Shown here piece after piece: positions 62,291 through 64,000 of a DNA stretch of 64,000 bases. Under the pieces are notes generated by a model that saw only the letters and a list, made by a program, of their open reading frames with translations, was not told the origin of the DNA and searched no databases. Made by a program: the position numbers and the translations under genes. This DNA is from Roseimaritima ulvae (GTDB taxonomy: Bacteria > Planctomycetota > Planctomycetia > Pirellulales > Pirellulaceae): positions 7,793,404 to 7,857,403 of the forward strand of contig NZ_CP042914.1 of the NCBI RefSeq assembly GCF_008065135.1, written 5' to 3'. Position 1 is the first letter of the stretch, and the number at the start of each line of letters is the position of its first letter.

Positions 62291-62332
62291 ACCCTCCTTC
62301 CTAAGGAGGGTCGAGCCTTAGCGAGGGGAGGA
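62291..62332. repeat. Family 2 palindrome at the end of the phosphoesterase gene
   Basis: ACCCTCCTTCCTAAGGAGGG is a near-perfect palindrome, followed by CGAGCCTTAGCGAGGGGAGG. The TAA stop of the minus-strand gene (62320–62318) and its final residues come from this element. Confidence 0.85.
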
Positions 62333-64000
62333 TCCGGGTACGGCCAGCAGGTAGGGATCGAGCGTAAAGTCGCTGCTGCTGCGGCTGACGTTGTGGCCTT
62401 CAATCGAAAGGATATTGTCGTCATCGACCAGCCACTTGGTGGCACCGTCCAGCGGGAAATACTCGTAACCTCCGGCTTCGTGCCCCTCCACGTCTTCGGC
62501 ATCCTCGCCACGCCCTTTGCCGACGCCCACCCGCAGCACTTCATGGCCGTTTAAATAAGCGATAAATCCATCGTCGTAGCTGATCGCCAACCCCAGTTCA
62601 TCGATGGCTTCTTTCTGTCCCGGCCCCAGTTCAAACTCGGTCCGAGCATACACCACGGTGTACTTGCCCTTCATGTCTTTCAGTTCGGTGATGTCATCGC
62701 TGTCGCCGTAGCCGATACTGGCTTTACCAACTTTCCAGCCGTCGGCTTCTTCGGGAATCGTTTCAATTGCTGTCCAGTTTGCGGCCGCGTGACGACCGGC
62801 CAAATACTCCCACTCGGCATTCGGCGGAATCAACTTCTTAGCTTGTTTGGGGAACGGGGTTTCGCTGGACAACCCTCGCTTGGTTTTGTCAACGGAAACC
62901 GCATAGGCGGGCAAAGTTTTTGGATTGGCCACGATTTTGGGCACGTGGGTGCCCTGTTTAACGATGCGAAACAGATCGCGTGTCTTTCCGCCGCGATCGA
63001 CCATGATGCCCGTCAAAGCGTCGCCGTCCACATCGATGATCGTCGAGCCGTTTTCGACGATCACTCGCTTCATCACCGGCGAGGTGCCGCGACGGCTGAC
63101 CCGTGCGCCCCCGTGGCCGGTCACCACCTGCACAGTGCCTTGATGCGCGTGCAGGCCCTTGCTTTTGCGATACGCGCCATCACCACGAGGATCGCCATCG
63201 CCATCATCCAGCACCACACCTTCGGCGACGGTGGGTGTTTGATACGCGCCGTCGATCAGCATCGAGCGTTCGTAGATATGTGAATGCCCGGTCAGCACCA
63301 AGTCCACGCCACCGGCTTCCAGTACCGGCATGATCAATTCCCGCATTTCGATCAGCTGGTTCTCTTTGTCGCTATCGTGCGAGCCTTTGGTGTAGGGCGG
63401 GTGATGCCAATAAGCGACGATCCAGTCTTGATGGGTCGCTTCCAGGTCCGCACGCAACCACTGCGACATCACACCGGCGGGCGAGCGATCGAGGTCGTGC
63501 GAATCCAGACAGATGAAGTGGATATTGGCATAGTCGAATGAATAATAGGCTTCGCTGGCTGACGCCAATCCGCCGGCTTCGGCTTTTCGCGGACAGCGAT
63601 AGGCGTCGTAGTAGGGACCGACGCCCAACATTCCTTTGGACGTGCGGCCTTCATGGTTTCCCATCGCCGCCCAACACACAGTGTTGCGGAGCGTCGGTTG
63701 GTAGACGTCAAAAAAGTTCCGTTGAAATTCGGCGTCGGTGCCTTTGGGATAAGCCATATCGCCGACGTGGATATACAGATCCAGCGGGGTCTCGTCCGCA
63801 GCCACTTGGTCCAGCATCGCCTGATAGACGGCGGCCTGTCGCGAGTCCCCGGTGCCCGAATCGCCGACCACCCAGATTCGTACCGGCTGGGCCTGGCCAG
63901 GATTGGGATGAGTGCGGAAGTAACACTCCTCGCCACCGGCCAATTGCCTCTCTCCATCGAACACGGCGTAATAATACTTCGTCTCTGGTTGCAATCCCGT
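62318..64000 (-). CDS. Purple acid phosphatase-like metallophosphoesterase, 5' end outside window
   Basis: 560 residues, open to the window edge, so the true start is upstream. The first residues (GLQPETKYYYAVFDG) belong to a fibronectin III-like N-terminal domain of purple acid phosphatases. Metal-binding motifs follow in order: VVGDSGTGD, VGDMAYPKG, AMGNHEGR, AYWHHPPYTKG and TGHSHIYERS. This is the dimetal phosphatase set; the family usually has GDxG, GDxxY, GNHE, VxxH and GHxH. Two C-terminal modules are seen: an inserted beta part (STIIDVDGDALTGIMVDRGG) and a jellyroll-like tail (YTVVYARTEFELGPGQKEAI). It is probably exported. The stop codon lies in a palindrome. Substrate unknown. Confidence 0.9.
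   Translation of the reverse strand, partial: TGLQPETKYYYAVFDGERQLAGGEECYFRTHPNPGQAQPVRIWVVGDSGTGDSRQAAVYQAMLDQVAADETPLDLYIHVGDMAYPKGTDAEFQRNFFDVYQPTLRNTVCWAAMGNHEGRTSKGMLGVGPYYDAYRCPRKAEAGGLASASEAYYSFDYANIHFICLDSHDLDRSPAGVMSQWLRADLEATHQDWIVAYWHHPPYTKGSHDSDKENQLIEMRELIMPVLEAGGVDLVLTGHSHIYERSMLIDGAYQTPTVAEGVVLDDGDGDPRGDGAYRKSKGLHAHQGTVQVVTGHGGARVSRRGTSPVMKRVIVENGSTIIDVDGDALTGIMVDRGGKTRDLFRIVKQGTHVPKIVANPKTLPAYAVSVDKTKRGLSSETPFPKQAKKLIPPNAEWEYLAGRHAAANWTAIETIPEEADGWKVGKASIGYGDSDDITELKDMKGKYTVVYARTEFELGPGQKEAIDELGLAISYDDGFIAYLNGHEVLRVGVGKGRGEDAEDVEGHEAGGYEYFPLDGATKWLVDDDNILSIEGHNVSRSSSDFTLDPYLLAVPGSSPR

Overview
The window looks like chromosomal DNA of a Pirellulaceae-type planctomycete. The basis is family content: DUF1559 pseudopilin with an H-X9-DG C-terminus, DUF1549/DUF1553 and DUF1501 pair, several VCBS/FG-GAP–ASPIC/UnbV proteins, multihaem cytochromes, a MoxR–DUF58–BatA–DUF4175-like block, and abundant palindromic repeats. 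No species was identified by search. Genes are tightly packed, often joined by ATGA or TTGA stop/start overlaps, and TTG or GTG starts are common.

Layout. 1–5.9 kb: inorganic-carbon uptake locus (DabA C-terminus, DabB, a second Nuo-like membrane subunit, and a SulP transporter that carries a STAS domain and a probable PII-like domain). 6.0–7.9 kb: a promoter with a long leader, a small lipoprotein and a DUF1559 pseudopilin, closed by a terminator. 7.9–20.6 kb: three VCBS–ASPIC proteins (one fused to a SCO copper-chaperone domain), a degenerate CoxII-like cupredoxin, a beta-helix lipoprotein, an octahaem and a heptahaem cytochrome c; this reads as an extracytoplasmic redox/copper cluster. 20.8–22.2 kb: a membrane-anchored TPR protein. 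22.3–42.9 kb: a roughly 19-kb co-oriented run (DUF1549, DUF1501, EF-hand, MoxR, DUF58, BatA-like, DUF4175-like, VWA-like, BlaI, M56/BlaR1-like, inactive caspase-like) bracketed by three paralogues of an unnamed secreted family. A shared operator-like palindrome (AAGACAWCYYGTCTA) lies in three promoters around this run, which suggests a BlaI-controlled regulon. 43.2–48.5 kb: a large unknown membrane protein and rlmKL. 48.5–49.3 kb: five 158-bp tandem repeats. 49.3–54.1 kb: a Tat-exported EEP-family hydrolase and an FMN-binding/NapH–NapG-like electron-transfer pair. 54.1–64 kb: a 1,731-residue secreted propeller/FlgD-like/CBM9-like protein bracketed by inverted repeats, two TPR proteins and the C-terminal part of a purple-acid-phosphatase-like enzyme.

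The most unusual sequence-level theme is how repeats merge with genes. At least three palindrome families and one heptamer array are read in frame: at the N-termini of exported proteins, inside two long proteins, and as the source of stop codons (and one start codon) for four genes. No tRNA, rRNA, CRISPR array or transposase was seen.
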